Of a DNA stretch of 64,000 bases, positions 42,136-50,813 are shown in pieces. This DNA is from Saccharopolyspora oryzae (GTDB lineage: Bacteria; Actinomycetota; Actinomycetes; Mycobacteriales; Pseudonocardiaceae): positions 1 to 64,000 of the forward strand of contig NZ_JAQGLA010000026.1 of NCBI RefSeq assembly GCF_027853915.1, written 5' to 3'. Within the stretch, counting starts at the first letter, position 1; each line of letters starts with the position of its first letter. Made by a program: the position numbers and the translations under genes. The notes beneath the pieces were generated by a model. The model worked only from the letters and a program-made list of their open reading frames with translations. It searched no databases and was not told the origin of the DNA.

Positions 42136-43089
42136 TCAGCGCGGGCTGTCGAGCAGCTCCACCGGCTCGGTGATCACGTCGACGAGCGCTCCGTTGCGGG
42201 TCACGGTGATCTGCAGCGGGCGGCCGATGGCCTCGGCGAACATCAGCCGCTGCAGCCCCTGGGCGTCGCGGACCGGGTTGCCGCCCGCTGTGAGCACGAG
42301 GTCGCCGCGGTGGAGTCCGGCTCGCTCGGCCGGGCTGCGCCGGACCACGTCCACCACGCGCAAGCCGGTCTGCTGGCCGGTGCGTTCGACCAGCTCGTCG
42401 GGCAGCGGCGCGGGTGTGGTCACCAGCCCCAGGTAGGCGCGCCGGACCCGACCGTGGCGGACCAGCGAATCGATGATGCGCCGGGTGGTGGCGTTGATCG
42501 GGATCGCCAGGCCGAGCCCCACCCCGGCGACCGCAGTGTTGATCCCCACCACGACTCCCCGCGAATCGGCCAGCGCCCCGCCGGAGTTGCCGGGGTTGAG
42601 CGCCGCGTCGGTCTGGATGACGTCCTCGATGATGCGGGCCGCCTGTCCGCTGCGTGCGGGCAGCGACCGCCCGAGCCCGCTGATCACGCCCGCGGTGACC
42701 GAACCGGCCAGCCCGAGCGGGTTGCCGACCGCGACCACGAGCTGCCCGACCACCAAGCGGTCGCTGTCGCCCAGCTGCACCGGCGGCGGCGTCTCCCCCA
42801 CCGCCCGCACCACCGCCAGGTCCGACAGCGGATCGGCGCCGACCACGGAGAACGGCGCATCGGATCCGTCGGCGAAGCGCGCGGTCCCGCCATCGGCCGC
42901 CCCGACGACGTGCGCGTTGGTGAGCAGGAAGCCGTCCTCGGTGAACACCACGGCCGACCCGGTCCCCTCCCCGCGTTCCCCGGCCAGGTGCAGGCTCGCC
43001 ACGCTCGGCATGATCGTGCGGGCCACCTCGGCCACGGTGCGCGAGTAGCCGTCCAGGGCGTCGAACGGATCTTGCGGATTCCCGGCCAT
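42136..43089 (-). CDS. HtrA/DegP-like serine protease with PDZ domain
   Basis: This 317-residue trypsin-like protease has the triad His60 (LTNAHVVG), Asp90 (DPLSDLAVV) and Ser169 (LNPGNSGGAL), followed by one PDZ domain (about 210-300: YLGLVTTPAPLPDELVE to LTAGGNPVRDAQGLQR). It has no signal peptide or membrane anchor: the protein starts MAGNPQDPFDALDGYSRTVA. Cytoplasmic location is therefore likely, unlike most actinobacterial HtrA proteins. ATG 43089 has GGAGG 5 nt upstream; TTG 43101 is less likely. Confidence 0.87.
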   Translation of the reverse strand: MAGNPQDPFDALDGYSRTVAEVARTIMPSVASLHLAGERGEGTGSAVVFTEDGFLLTNAHVVGAADGGTARFADGSDAPFSVVGADPLSDLAVVRAVGETPPPVQLGDSDRLVVGQLVVAVGNPLGLAGSVTAGVISGLGRSLPARSGQAARIIEDVIQTDAALNPGNSGGALADSRGVVVGINTAVAGVGLGLAIPINATTRRIIDSLVRHGRVRRAYLGLVTTPAPLPDELVERTGQQTGLRVVDVVRRSPAERAGLHRGDLVLTAGGNPVRDAQGLQRLMFAEAIGRPLQITVTRNGALVDVITEPVELLDSPR

Positions 43090-43235
43090 CACGACCTCCA
43101 ACCGGAGTTGTGTGCCAGCGCAACGCCGCGGGACACCCCCGGATTCCCGCCGTTCGCCGTCGGCTTACCCGGCGCGCATCCGCGCCGCGGATTATTGAGT
43201 GGACCGCCCAGAACGCGCGCGGAGATGATCAGGGC

Positions 43236-44096
43236 ATGACGAGCACCCCGACCGCGGAACACGTGGCGGCGCTGGTGTCGGACGCGCTGGCGCTGTCCGG
43301 CCCGCTCAGCCCGGTCGACGAAGGCGGCGAGCACCTCTCGTGGCTCTTCGGCGAGCACCACGTGGTGCGCATGGCCCCGGATCCCGAAGCCGGCGAACGG
43401 CAGCGGCGCGAACTGGCGCTGCGCGACCTGCTCCGCGGCCGGCTCGGCATCCCCCTGCCCCGCTCGGCAGCCAGCGGGGAGTGGGCACCGGGGCTGGCCT
43501 TCACCGTCGACGAGCGCTTGCCCGGTGCGTCCGCCGAGGTCCGGCCGGTGGGCGCCTCCGGTGAGCGGGAGCTCGCCGCGATGTTGGCCGCGCTGCGCTC
43601 GACCGAGGTACCGGCCGAGCTCGGCCTGCCGACCTCACCTAGGCGCGATGTCCCAGAACTGGTGCGCACCGCGCAGGCCGCCGCCGATCGCCTCGCCGCG
43701 AACGGGCAGGTCCAGGGCAGGTTCACGCCGGATGCAGCGGCGGTCGGCCCTGCCCCCGAGGTGGCCCTGCTGCACGCCGACCTGAAGGGCGAGCACCTGC
43801 TGGTCGACGAGCACGGCTCGGTCTCCGGGGTGCTTGACTGGACCGATGCCGAGTTCGGCGATCCGGCGACCGACATCGCTGGCCTGGCGATCTCCGTCGG
43901 GTCCGCCGCGGCCGTGCGCATCGCCGAGCGCGCAGGCTATTCCGCCGACACGAACGCCCGCGGGCTCGTCTTCGCCCGCTGCGACACCCTGATCCGGCTG
44001 GACGACCGGCTCCACGGCGCCGACGACAGCCCGGAACGGCTGCTGCGCGCCCAACTCCGCCGCGCCTGGGAACCGGTTCCGGGCGACCGCGCGTGA
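43236..44096 (+). CDS. aminoglycoside-phosphotransferase-fold kinase
   Basis: This 286-residue APH/choline kinase-like protein has the catalytic loop LLHADLKGEHLLVDEHG (near 182-198) and the metal motif VLDWTDAEFGDPATDIAGLA (near 202-221). In the loop, the Asn of the canonical HxDxxxxN is replaced by His, as in a known actinobacterial subgroup with KGEHLL. The substrate is unknown; resistance is not implied. The start ATG 43236 follows GGAGATGATCAGGGC. Confidence 0.78.
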   Translation: MTSTPTAEHVAALVSDALALSGPLSPVDEGGEHLSWLFGEHHVVRMAPDPEAGERQRRELALRDLLRGRLGIPLPRSAASGEWAPGLAFTVDERLPGASAEVRPVGASGERELAAMLAALRSTEVPAELGLPTSPRRDVPELVRTAQAAADRLAANGQVQGRFTPDAAAVGPAPEVALLHADLKGEHLLVDEHGSVSGVLDWTDAEFGDPATDIAGLAISVGSAAAVRIAERAGYSADTNARGLVFARCDTLIRLDDRLHGADDSPERLLRAQLRRAWEPVPGDRA

Positions 44097-44138
44097 AAGG
44101 CCACCGGGGAAGACCGTTCCAGCGGATAAGGTCGGATC

Positions 44139-44699
44139 GTGTTCACGGTTGCTGCCCCAATCGCCACCGATCGCCTGCTGCTGCGGCCTTTCATCCTCGA
44201 CGACACCGACGACGTCTGGGCCTACCAGCGCAAGCCGGACGTCGCCCAGCACCTGCTGTGGGAGGCCCGCGACCGCGAGCAGACCGGAGCCGCGGTCGAG
44301 CGGATGACCCGCGAGAACACGCTGAGCGAGGACGGCGACTGCCTGAGCCTGGCGGCGGTCCTGCCGGAGACCGGGCAGGTCATCGGCCAGGTCGAGCTCG
44401 TCCTGCTCAGCCGGGCGAACCGGCAGGGCGAAGTGGGCTACATCTTCAACCCCGACTTCCAGGGCAAGGGCCTGGCCACCGAGGCCGCGCGGGCCGTGCT
44501 GTGCCTCGGGTTCGACGAGCTCGACCTGCACCGCATCATCGGGCGCTGCTCGGCGCACAACCTCGCCTCGGCCAAGCTGATGGAGCGCCTGGGGATGCGC
44601 CGCGAAGCGCACTTCGTCGACAGCATGATCATCAGGGGCACCTGGCGCGAGGAACTCGTCTACGCGATGCTCCAGCGCGAGTGGCGCGCGAACAGCTGA
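44139..44699 (+). CDS. GNAT acetyltransferase, RimJ/RimL type
   Basis: This 186-residue acetyltransferase begins with the RimJ-like pattern IATDRLLLRPFILDDTDDVW (8-27). Motif A is GEVGYIFNPDFQGKGLATEA (about 97-116), with the acetyl-CoA loop QGKGLA, and ends with NLASAKLMERLGMRREA. RimJ/RimL relatives acetylate the N-termini of ribosomal proteins or small amines; the substrate here is unknown. Start GTG 44139. Confidence 0.85.
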   Translation: MFTVAAPIATDRLLLRPFILDDTDDVWAYQRKPDVAQHLLWEARDREQTGAAVERMTRENTLSEDGDCLSLAAVLPETGQVIGQVELVLLSRANRQGEVGYIFNPDFQGKGLATEAARAVLCLGFDELDLHRIIGRCSAHNLASAKLMERLGMRREAHFVDSMIIRGTWREELVYAMLQREWRANS

Positions 44700-44821
44700 C
44701 CAGGCACACGGCTCGCCCGCACCGGTGGATTCCCGTCACTCCGGGGATTGGCACGCGTCAACCCGAGCAGTGAACCTGCCGAAGCTCCCGGCGACGGACA
44801 CGCCTACCCGGGGATTCAACT

Positions 44822-46537
44822 ATGCGCGGCAGGAGTGCGGACCACCGGCGGCACGGGAGAACCCCGACGCCCACCAGATTGCTCAGCTTGACCGGCGCGC
44901 TCGCGATCGCTGCCGGATTGCTGGCACCGACCGGGCACGCCGAGGAATCACTCGAGTGCGGCCCTTCCCCGGTGCCCGCGTTCTTCACCGACGAGGCACG
45001 CCAGCTTCCGGTCGCCGAGCCCGACGCCCCGGGCCACTACACCCTCACCGCACGCCTGGGACGCCACTCGTTCCACAGCGAATGGCCCGCAGTGCCGACG
45101 CTGGGCTACCACGCTCCCGGTGCGCCGGTGCAGTACCTCGGGCCGACCATCGCCACCGAGCGGGGCAAGCCGATCGACGTGACGGTGGTCAATGGACTCC
45201 CGCCGGCCGGTACCCCGATCTTCCCGTTCGACCAGCCGGACAACGACAACAACATCACCGCGCACCGGCACGGCGGACTGCAACTGCCCGCCAGCGACGG
45301 CGTGCCCGACCCGATCCAACCGGTGATCCCGCCGGGCGGTTCGAAGACCAACCACTACCCGAACGCCCAGGCCGCGGCGCCCCTCTGGTACCACGACCAC
45401 GACCACCACAACACCTCGTACCACGTCTACGAAGGCCTGGCGGGCTTCATCCCCAACACCGACGAGACCGAAGCCGCGCTCCCGCTGCCCAAGGGCGACT
45501 TCGCCAAGCAGTACGCCATCCAGGACAAGAAGTTCAACGCCGACGGCTCGCTGTGCTACAGCCACGCCGACCCGGAGTTCCTCGGCGACCTCCCCGTCGT
45601 CAACGGCACCGTGGCGCCGAAGCAGACCGTCGAACCCCGGCGCTACGCCTTCACCCTGCTCAACGCATCCGACACGCGTTCCTACCGGCTCAGCCTCCGG
45701 CAGACCGACGGCCGCTCGGCGGACCGGCCCGCGATGACGGTGGTGGGCAACGACTCCGGCTACCTCTGGCGCTCGGCGCCGGTCGACGAGCTGCTCATCG
45801 CGCCGGCCGAGCGGTACGTCGTGGTCGTCGACTTCACCGGGCACGAAGGGCAGAACTGGGTGCTGGCGAACAACGCGACCGCGGTGCTCGGCGCGATGAA
45901 CGACGTTGACCCCAGCGGAGGTGGGATCTCGCAGCTGATGCGGTTCGACGTCGGGGCCGGGGTGAGTTCGCCGGATCGGTCGTCTGTTCCAGCTGTGCTC
46001 GTCGAGGATGCTGCTCCAGTGTCGGCGCTGGTGGACGGGGCTCGGCTTCGGACCGTGCAGGCGGCGGAGGTCGTGGACGGTCATCCTCAACTCGGGGATC
46101 GGGATCGGTTGTACAAGTACCTTGATCCGGTTACCGAGACTCCTCAGCTCGGGTCGGCGGAGGTTTGGGCTATGCGGAACCGGTCGCCTGATGCGCATCC
46201 GATCCATGTGCACGAGGCCGCGTTCCGGTTGATCGGGCGGTGGCGGGTTGGGCAGTGGGACTCGGATGGTCTGCCTGTGCCGGGGACGATCGGGGCGTTT
46301 GAGCCGGCTCGGGCTTACGAATCCGGGCCTAAGGAGACCTTCGTTTCTCCGCCCGGGTACATCACCGCTTGGGTTGGGCGGTTCACCATTCCCGGGACCT
46401 CGGTGTGGCACTGCCACATTCTTTCGCACGAGGACGGGGAGATGATGCGGCCTTTGGCCGTTGGGGATGCACCTCAGACCCAGCTTCCGGTGGTTCGGGA
46501 CCTGTCGGGGGTGGACCGGTTGGTTCGGGAGCCTTGA
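44822..46537 (+). CDS. secreted multicopper oxidase (CotA/bilirubin oxidase-like)
   Basis: This 571-residue multicopper oxidase has an N-terminal export signal: basic residues, then LLSLTGALAIAAGLLAPTGHA, cleavage near residue 40. All four copper motifs are present: HRHGG (type 2/3), WYHDHDHH, HPIHVH and WHCHILSHEDGEMMRPL, the last including the type 1 Cys, His and Met. It should oxidise phenols or metals with reduction of O2 to water outside the cytoplasm. The ATG 44822 lacks a clear ribosome site. The last third (from about 45950) switches to T-ending codons and a strong G+T strand bias, unlike the first two thirds. Confidence 0.88.
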   Translation: MRGRSADHRRHGRTPTPTRLLSLTGALAIAAGLLAPTGHAEESLECGPSPVPAFFTDEARQLPVAEPDAPGHYTLTARLGRHSFHSEWPAVPTLGYHAPGAPVQYLGPTIATERGKPIDVTVVNGLPPAGTPIFPFDQPDNDNNITAHRHGGLQLPASDGVPDPIQPVIPPGGSKTNHYPNAQAAAPLWYHDHDHHNTSYHVYEGLAGFIPNTDETEAALPLPKGDFAKQYAIQDKKFNADGSLCYSHADPEFLGDLPVVNGTVAPKQTVEPRRYAFTLLNASDTRSYRLSLRQTDGRSADRPAMTVVGNDSGYLWRSAPVDELLIAPAERYVVVVDFTGHEGQNWVLANNATAVLGAMNDVDPSGGGISQLMRFDVGAGVSSPDRSSVPAVLVEDAAPVSALVDGARLRTVQAAEVVDGHPQLGDRDRLYKYLDPVTETPQLGSAEVWAMRNRSPDAHPIHVHEAAFRLIGRWRVGQWDSDGLPVPGTIGAFEPARAYESGPKETFVSPPGYITAWVGRFTIPGTSVWHCHILSHEDGEMMRPLAVGDAPQTQLPVVRDLSGVDRLVREP

Positions 46538-46968
46538 GTGGCTGGTCTGGTGGTCTGCTTGCGTTGAGGGGGTGGCTGGGACCTTTAGCCGTTCCGTTGT
46601 TGGTGGGGTCATCCCCGTGTTTTGTGGATTTTGGGGGCTGTGACCCGGATGTCAAGCCCGGCCTTCGGCCGCCCCTTCGGGGTTTCAGGCTTGACATCCG
46701 GGTCACAGCCCCGTTTTGGCTTTATGTCACGGGGATGACCTGGTGTGGGATGGACCTCCGGGGCGGCTGAACGTTCTGTGGGGAGGTGGCGTCGGGGGTT
46801 GGGTGTTGGTGGGCGTCGCCTGGCGGCGTGTTGTGGGTGGGGTTTTGGCTGGAGGATGTGAAAGTGGTTGTGGTGTCGGGATTTTGTGAACTCGTTTCGC
46901 TGATGATCACTGGATTGGGTGACCGTTATTTGCTCGAAAACTTGTTTGATTGTTGGGATACTTGAGGC
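46538..46968. other. intergenic G+T-rich region before the HNH gene
   Basis: This 431-bp stretch contains no credible gene on either strand. It is strongly G+T-rich on the + strand and contains the long branched palindrome at 46607-46740. The segment 46861-46968 is AT-richer (TTGTTTGATTGTTGGGATAC) and probably holds the promoter of the HNH gene, but I cannot fix its hexamers. Confidence 0.6.
46607..46740. repeat. long branched palindrome (cruciform-forming inverted repeat)
   Basis: The outer arms GGTCATCCCCGTG (46607-46619) and CACGGGGATGACC (46728-46740) pair over 13 bp. Mismatched internal segments of 14 and 15 nt follow. Inner arms of 25 bp (46634-46658 with 46688-46712, starting GGGGCTGTGACCC) pair perfectly. 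The 29-nt apical loop carries two mini-hairpins: CGGCC-TTC-GGCCG (46659-46671) and CCCC-TTC-GGGG (46672-46682). There is no T run, so it is not a simple terminator. It sits 229 bp upstream of the 13E12-type HNH gene. Confidence 0.85.
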
Positions 46969-48414
46969 ATGAGACCGATGGTTGCATCCACTGTGGACGT
47001 GGCTCCCTCCGTTGCAAGTGGGGTTGCGTCCTCGGCTTCGCCTGCGCGGGTTGGTTCCGCTTCTGGTGGTGCTCGGGCGTGGGTGCGTCCAGCTGCGTCC
47101 TATTCCGATGCTGAGCTGGCCTCACGGATCAGTGAGGTGGAGCAGGAGATTCGGCGGGGGTGGATGGAGCAGTTGCGGTTGATCGCTGAAGCCGACCGTC
47201 GTCGTTTGCACGTCGCTCATGGGGCGCGCTCTGCGCAGGCGTGGTTGAAGGATTTGCTCAACATCGATGGCCATGACGCCACAGCACGAGTTCGTCTTGC
47301 CGCCGCTACCACGGCTCGCTCCGACTCCTCCACCGCCGACAGCGTCGACGCTGCGGTGGAACTGCCGGTCACCGCTGGGGCGTTGGCCGATGGAGCCATC
47401 GGGGTGGAGCATGCCAAGGTCGTCTCGCGGTGCCTGAACAAGCTCCCCGACCACGCGCGTCACCGTGCTGGTGACGTCGAAGAGCTGCTGGTCGAGCACG
47501 CATTCCGTGAATGCCCGCGTGAATTGGCCAAACTCGCCGACCGCATCCGCTACTCCCTCGACCGCGACGGGGCCGGGCGCGACGAAGAAGAGCAGCGCGC
47601 GGCTCGGGAGTTGCACTACACGACCACGCGGGATGGGATGCTGGCGATCAAGGCCCTCCTGGACCGGGAGACCGGCGCGAAGTTCGTCGCCGCCATCCAG
47701 CCCCTCTCCGGGCCTCGTCCCGAGACCGTGGACGGGGTGAAGGATCCGCGCACCGTCGGGCAGCGCAACGCCGATGGTCTGGCCGCCCTGCTCGATCTCG
47801 TCCTGGAGTGCGACGGCATGCCTCGCGCCGGTGGGCAGCGCCCGCACCTGACGGTCACCATCGACTACCAGGCCCTCAAGCAGGACCTCCAGGCCAGCAC
47901 GAACAACGGTTCCGCACCCGCTGGTGCAGCGGGGATGCTGGACGGCACCGGTCAGTACCTGAGTCCGCAGAGCATTCGCCGCATCGCCTGCGACAGCGAA
48001 GTCCTCCCGCTCGTCCTAGGCGGCGACAGCCTCCCGCTGGACGTCGGTGCCTCCCAGCGCACCGCTCCTGCTCACATTCGTGCCGCGTTGCTCGCGCGCG
48101 ACGGCGCGTGCGCGTTCCCCGGCTGCGACCACCCGCCAGGGACACCGCAAGCGCACCACATCACCCACTGGATCGACGGCGGGCCCACCCGCGTCGACAA
48201 CATGGTGATGCTCTGCGCGCATCACCACCGGACCGTCCACCGCCAGGACTGGCACATCGCAATCCGCCACGGACGACCGGTGTTCGCGCCACCTCGAAAC
48301 ATCGACCCCGCGCGAACACACCGGTCCGGCGGGAAAGCACAACCCGCCGCACACCAACACGCCCTCCAACGCCTCATCCCCGAGCCACGGAGACCGATGG
48401 AGGACACCCATTGA
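46969..48414 (+). CDS. DUF222/HNH endonuclease-like protein (13E12 repeat family)
   Basis: This 481-residue protein has an N-terminal DUF222 region (about 45-330) and a C-terminal HNH nuclease motif (about 384-425): CAFPGCDHPPGTPQAHHITH, then WIDGGPTRVDNMVMLCAHHH, with the zinc Cys pair, the catalytic His and the closing H-x-x-x-H. It belongs to the REP13E12-like family found in many copies in actinobacteria and used as phage attachment sites in mycobacteria. Strand composition flips across it, making its first residues Val/Ser/Ala/Gly-rich and its last Pro/His/Gln/Arg-rich. No partner gene is adjacent. Confidence 0.88.
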   Translation: MRPMVASTVDVAPSVASGVASSASPARVGSASGGARAWVRPAASYSDAELASRISEVEQEIRRGWMEQLRLIAEADRRRLHVAHGARSAQAWLKDLLNIDGHDATARVRLAAATTARSDSSTADSVDAAVELPVTAGALADGAIGVEHAKVVSRCLNKLPDHARHRAGDVEELLVEHAFRECPRELAKLADRIRYSLDRDGAGRDEEEQRAARELHYTTTRDGMLAIKALLDRETGAKFVAAIQPLSGPRPETVDGVKDPRTVGQRNADGLAALLDLVLECDGMPRAGGQRPHLTVTIDYQALKQDLQASTNNGSAPAGAAGMLDGTGQYLSPQSIRRIACDSEVLPLVLGGDSLPLDVGASQRTAPAHIRAALLARDGACAFPGCDHPPGTPQAHHITHWIDGGPTRVDNMVMLCAHHHRTVHRQDWHIAIRHGRPVFAPPRNIDPARTHRSGGKAQPAAHQHALQRLIPEPRRPMEDTH

Positions 48415-48520
48415 CACCCATCCGCAACGGTGGGGCGCTCCGCCGTACCCGCACCCAGCCGTGAGCCAAGAACCTCGAGCACCTTGAAAACTCAACAGTG
48501 GAAGCAGAAGCTCCCAGCGC

Positions 48521-49438
48521 TCAAGTGGCGACGGGGCAACTCCCCACCTGGCGTCGGGTCTGCGACCGGTGGAAGGAATCCGGCCCGAGCTCGGAGATCT
48601 GGTAGCCGTTCGGATACGTCAGCGGATCAGGCTTGACCGGCCTGGAATCCGGCCGCGCGGGACCCACCCTGATCAGTTGAGCGCGCAGCTTGAGGCCGAG
48701 TTCTGCGGCCCTGCGGCCCGCGTGGGAGACCTGCGGGTATCCGAAAGCCGTCAGCAGGTGCGGATCCATCAGGAACCGGGCCGCGCGGGCCACCGCCGGG
48801 GACAGCATCGACGGGTACCAGCTGCCGAACAGGTTCAGCGTGGCATCCGCCACCCGGCGGCCGCCCTCGTCGAAACCGAAGTTGTCGCGCTCGTAGTCGT
48901 CGAAGAGGCGCTCGAACTCCTCGTAGGTCTCCGGGATTTCGGCGATCTCCATCCCCTCGCCCATGCGGCGCATGGTGTTGGTCAGGGCCTTCACCTCGTG
49001 CGGGTGGAGGCGTCGCCAGCCGAAGCGCTCGATCCAGCGGACCGGGGTCACCACGAACGTCGACAACGTGTAGAGGTAGTCCTCGTTGCTGATCCGGTAC
49101 CGGCCGTGGATGGCGTTGAGCTGGGTCAGCGACTCCCGGCCCCGCTCACTCCCGGTGCCCCAGTGGAAGATCTCGTAGAGGACCATCAAGGTGTCGTCGT
49201 AGCGCTTCTGCGGGCACCTGGTGAACTCGCCGGTCCTGTCCAGCAGCCGGCCGATGCTCGGGACCGCATAAGTTCGGAACAGCGCGAACTCCAGGGCCTT
49301 GGTGATGTCCCAGGGGAACTCGTACTCCGCCAGCAGCCGGTAGATCTCCTCGCAATCGCGGTCCGCGTCGAGCGCGAGGATCCGCTCCAGGCGGTCGAAA
49401 CGCCTCATCACCGGCACACCTCGGTCTCGGATGGACAT
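48521..49438 (-). CDS. MpaB-family (DUF2236) oxygenase-like protein
   Basis: This 305-residue protein resembles the oxygenase MpaB/latex-clearing-protein-like DUF2236 family, whose members are heme b enzymes. Segments such as KALEFALFRTYAVPSIGRLL, YDDTLMVLYEIFHWGTGSER, NAIHGRYRISNEDYLYTLST and PVRWIERFGWRRL follow the family order, with the HGRY histidine as probable heme ligand. The substrate is unknown. ATG 49438 is used. A perfect 10-bp dyad lies 25 bp upstream. Confidence 0.8.
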   Translation of the reverse strand: MSIRDRGVPVMRRFDRLERILALDADRDCEEIYRLLAEYEFPWDITKALEFALFRTYAVPSIGRLLDRTGEFTRCPQKRYDDTLMVLYEIFHWGTGSERGRESLTQLNAIHGRYRISNEDYLYTLSTFVVTPVRWIERFGWRRLHPHEVKALTNTMRRMGEGMEIAEIPETYEEFERLFDDYERDNFGFDEGGRRVADATLNLFGSWYPSMLSPAVARAARFLMDPHLLTAFGYPQVSHAGRRAAELGLKLRAQLIRVGPARPDSRPVKPDPLTYPNGYQISELGPDSFHRSQTRRQVGSCPVAT

Positions 49439-49462
49439 TTCCGACTCGTCGAACGTATCGAC

Positions 49463-49495
49463 CGGTGGGACACGTGGTCAACACATGTCCCACCG
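49463..49495. promoter_or_regulatory. 10-bp inverted repeat upstream of the MpaB-like gene
   Basis: CGGTGGGACA (49463-49472) and TGTCCCACCG (49486-49495) are perfect inverted arms with a 13-bp spacer that also contains CGTG and CACA. It lies between the MpaB-like start (49438) and the dipeptidase stop (49509), the right place for an operator. MpaB relatives are often controlled by TetR proteins, but no TetR gene is adjacent. Confidence 0.5.
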
Positions 49496-49508
49496 ATCGA
49501 CCAGGCCA

Positions 49509-50711
49509 TCACCTGGCAGGGGCGTCCAGCTGTTCGATAGTGGCGATCGACGGGGTTTCGGTGCGCTGCAAGTTCGCCGCCACCGACTCCGCGTCCCGCA
49601 GCACCCGGACCGCGTTGCGCCAGGTCAGCTTCGCCAAGTCCGCCTCCGACCAGCCTCGGTCGAGGAGCTCGGCGATCAAGTTCGGGTAGCTCGCGACGTC
49701 CTCCAGACCATCCGGGGTGAAGGCCACGCCGTCGAAGTCACCGCCGATGCCGATGTGGTCCACGCCCGCGACCTCGCGCATGTGGTCCAAGTGGTTCGCC
49801 ACCGTCGCCACCGTGGCGGTCGGCCTCGGGTTGGCCTCCTCGTAGGCCTCCAGAACCGCCTTCGCCTCCGGCGACGTGGCCAGGGCGTCGAAGCCCCGCT
49901 CGCGGAGCGCCGCCTCGGCCGCCTTCGACCACTCGACCGCCTCCGGCAGGACGAACTTCGGCACGAAGGTCGCCATCGCCACCCCACCGTTGGACGGCAG
50001 CGCGGCCAGCACGTCATCCGGGATGTTGCGGGGGTGGTCGCACACGGCGCGCGACGAGGAGTGCGAGAAGATCACCGGGGCTCGGGTGGCGCGCAGTGCA
50101 TCGCGCATCGTGCTCGGGGCGACGTGCGAGAGGTCCACCAGCATGCCCATCCGGTTCATCTCACGCACCACCTCGACGCCGAAGGCCGTCAGGCCGTTCG
50201 CCGCGGGCTCGTCGGTCGCCGAGTCGGCCCACGGGATGTTGTCGTTGTGGGTCAGCGTCATGTACCGGACGCCCAGCTCGTACAGGGCGCGCAGGGTCGC
50301 CAGCGAGCAGTTGATCGAATGGCCGCCCTCGGCACCCAGCAGCGAGGCGATCTTGCCTGCCGCCCTGGCCGCCTCCGCCTCGTCGGCGGTGCGGGCCAGC
50401 TGCAGCTCGTCCGGGTAGCGGGCGATCAGGCTGTGCACGCAGTCGATCTGCTCGAGGGTGGCGCTAACAGCCATGTCCCCCTGGAACTGCGACTTGACGT
50501 AGACCGACCAGAACTGGCCCCCGACCCCACCGGCGCGCAGCCTGGCCAGATCGGTGTGCAGCTGCCCCGACTGGTCGCAGGCGATGTCACAGCGCTCCAG
50601 GTCGTAGCCGACCTTCTCGCGCAGCGCCCAAGGCAGGTCGTTGTGCCCGTCGAGCACCGGGTTCTCAGCCAGCAGCGCCCTGGCCCGCTCCACAGCTGCC
50701 ACGTCAGTCAT
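49509..50711 (-). CDS. M19-family (renal dipeptidase-like) dipeptidase
   Basis: This 400-residue dipeptidase has the M19 binuclear zinc site: His and Asp in LDGHNDLPW (near 23-31), bridging Glu in [11 protein letters not shown], His in [10 protein letters not shown] and His in [19 protein letters not shown], with IGIGGDFDG near the end. It hydrolyses dipeptides, possibly D-containing. ATG 50711 is preferred for its length relative to the family; ATG 50744 would add 11 residues. The position between MpaB-like and small hypothetical genes gives no pathway clue. Confidence 0.88.
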   Translation of the reverse strand: MTDVAAVERARALLAENPVLDGHNDLPWALREKVGYDLERCDIACDQSGQLHTDLARLRAGGVGGQFWSVYVKSQFQGDMAVSATLEQIDCVHSLIARYPDELQLARTADEAEAARAAGKIASLLGAEGGHSINCSLATLRALYELGVRYMTLTHNDNIPWADSATDEPAANGLTAFGVEVVREMNRMGMLVDLSHVAPSTMRDALRATRAPVIFSHSSSRAVCDHPRNIPDDVLAALPSNGGVAMATFVPKFVLPEAVEWSKAAEAALRERGFDALATSPEAKAVLEAYEEANPRPTATVATVANHLDHMREVAGVDHIGIGGDFDGVAFTPDGLEDVASYPNLIAELLDRGWSEADLAKLTWRNAVRVLRDAESVAANLQRTETPSIATIEQLDAPAR

Positions 50712-50813
50712 CAGAACACCCCAATCCGCGAGATCCGCACCCATCGACCCTATCCGCCCCACCGGGTCACTGATCGAATCGACTAATCCGCTCGCTGCCC
50801 GCACCATCGGAGA

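Larger units (their letters stand above)
46000..48520. other. region of opposite strand-composition bias centred on the HNH gene
   Basis: Counts in 120-base blocks on the + strand give G+T of 65% (46201-46320), 73% (46501-46620), 80% (46741-46860), 67% (46861-46980) and 59% (47161-47280). They fall to 48% inside the HNH gene (47281-47400). The sense then reverses, with A+C of 68% (48241-48360) and 64% (48361-48480). A or T follows the same pattern: A is only 6% on the left, T only 8-10% on the right. Neighbouring genes do not show this. Confidence 0.75.

Noticed and set aside
43236-44096. APH-fold kinase considered as an aminoglycoside resistance gene
   Set aside because: The catalytic loop has His in place of Asn and belongs to a broad uncharacterised actinobacterial subgroup. 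Nothing in the sequence or context supports resistance.
46607-46740. Palindrome considered as a rho-independent terminator of the multicopper oxidase gene
   Set aside because: It is far larger than a terminator, has no T run on either side, has an internal loop and a branched apex, and starts 70 bp after the stop. A terminator function cannot be excluded but does not explain the structure.
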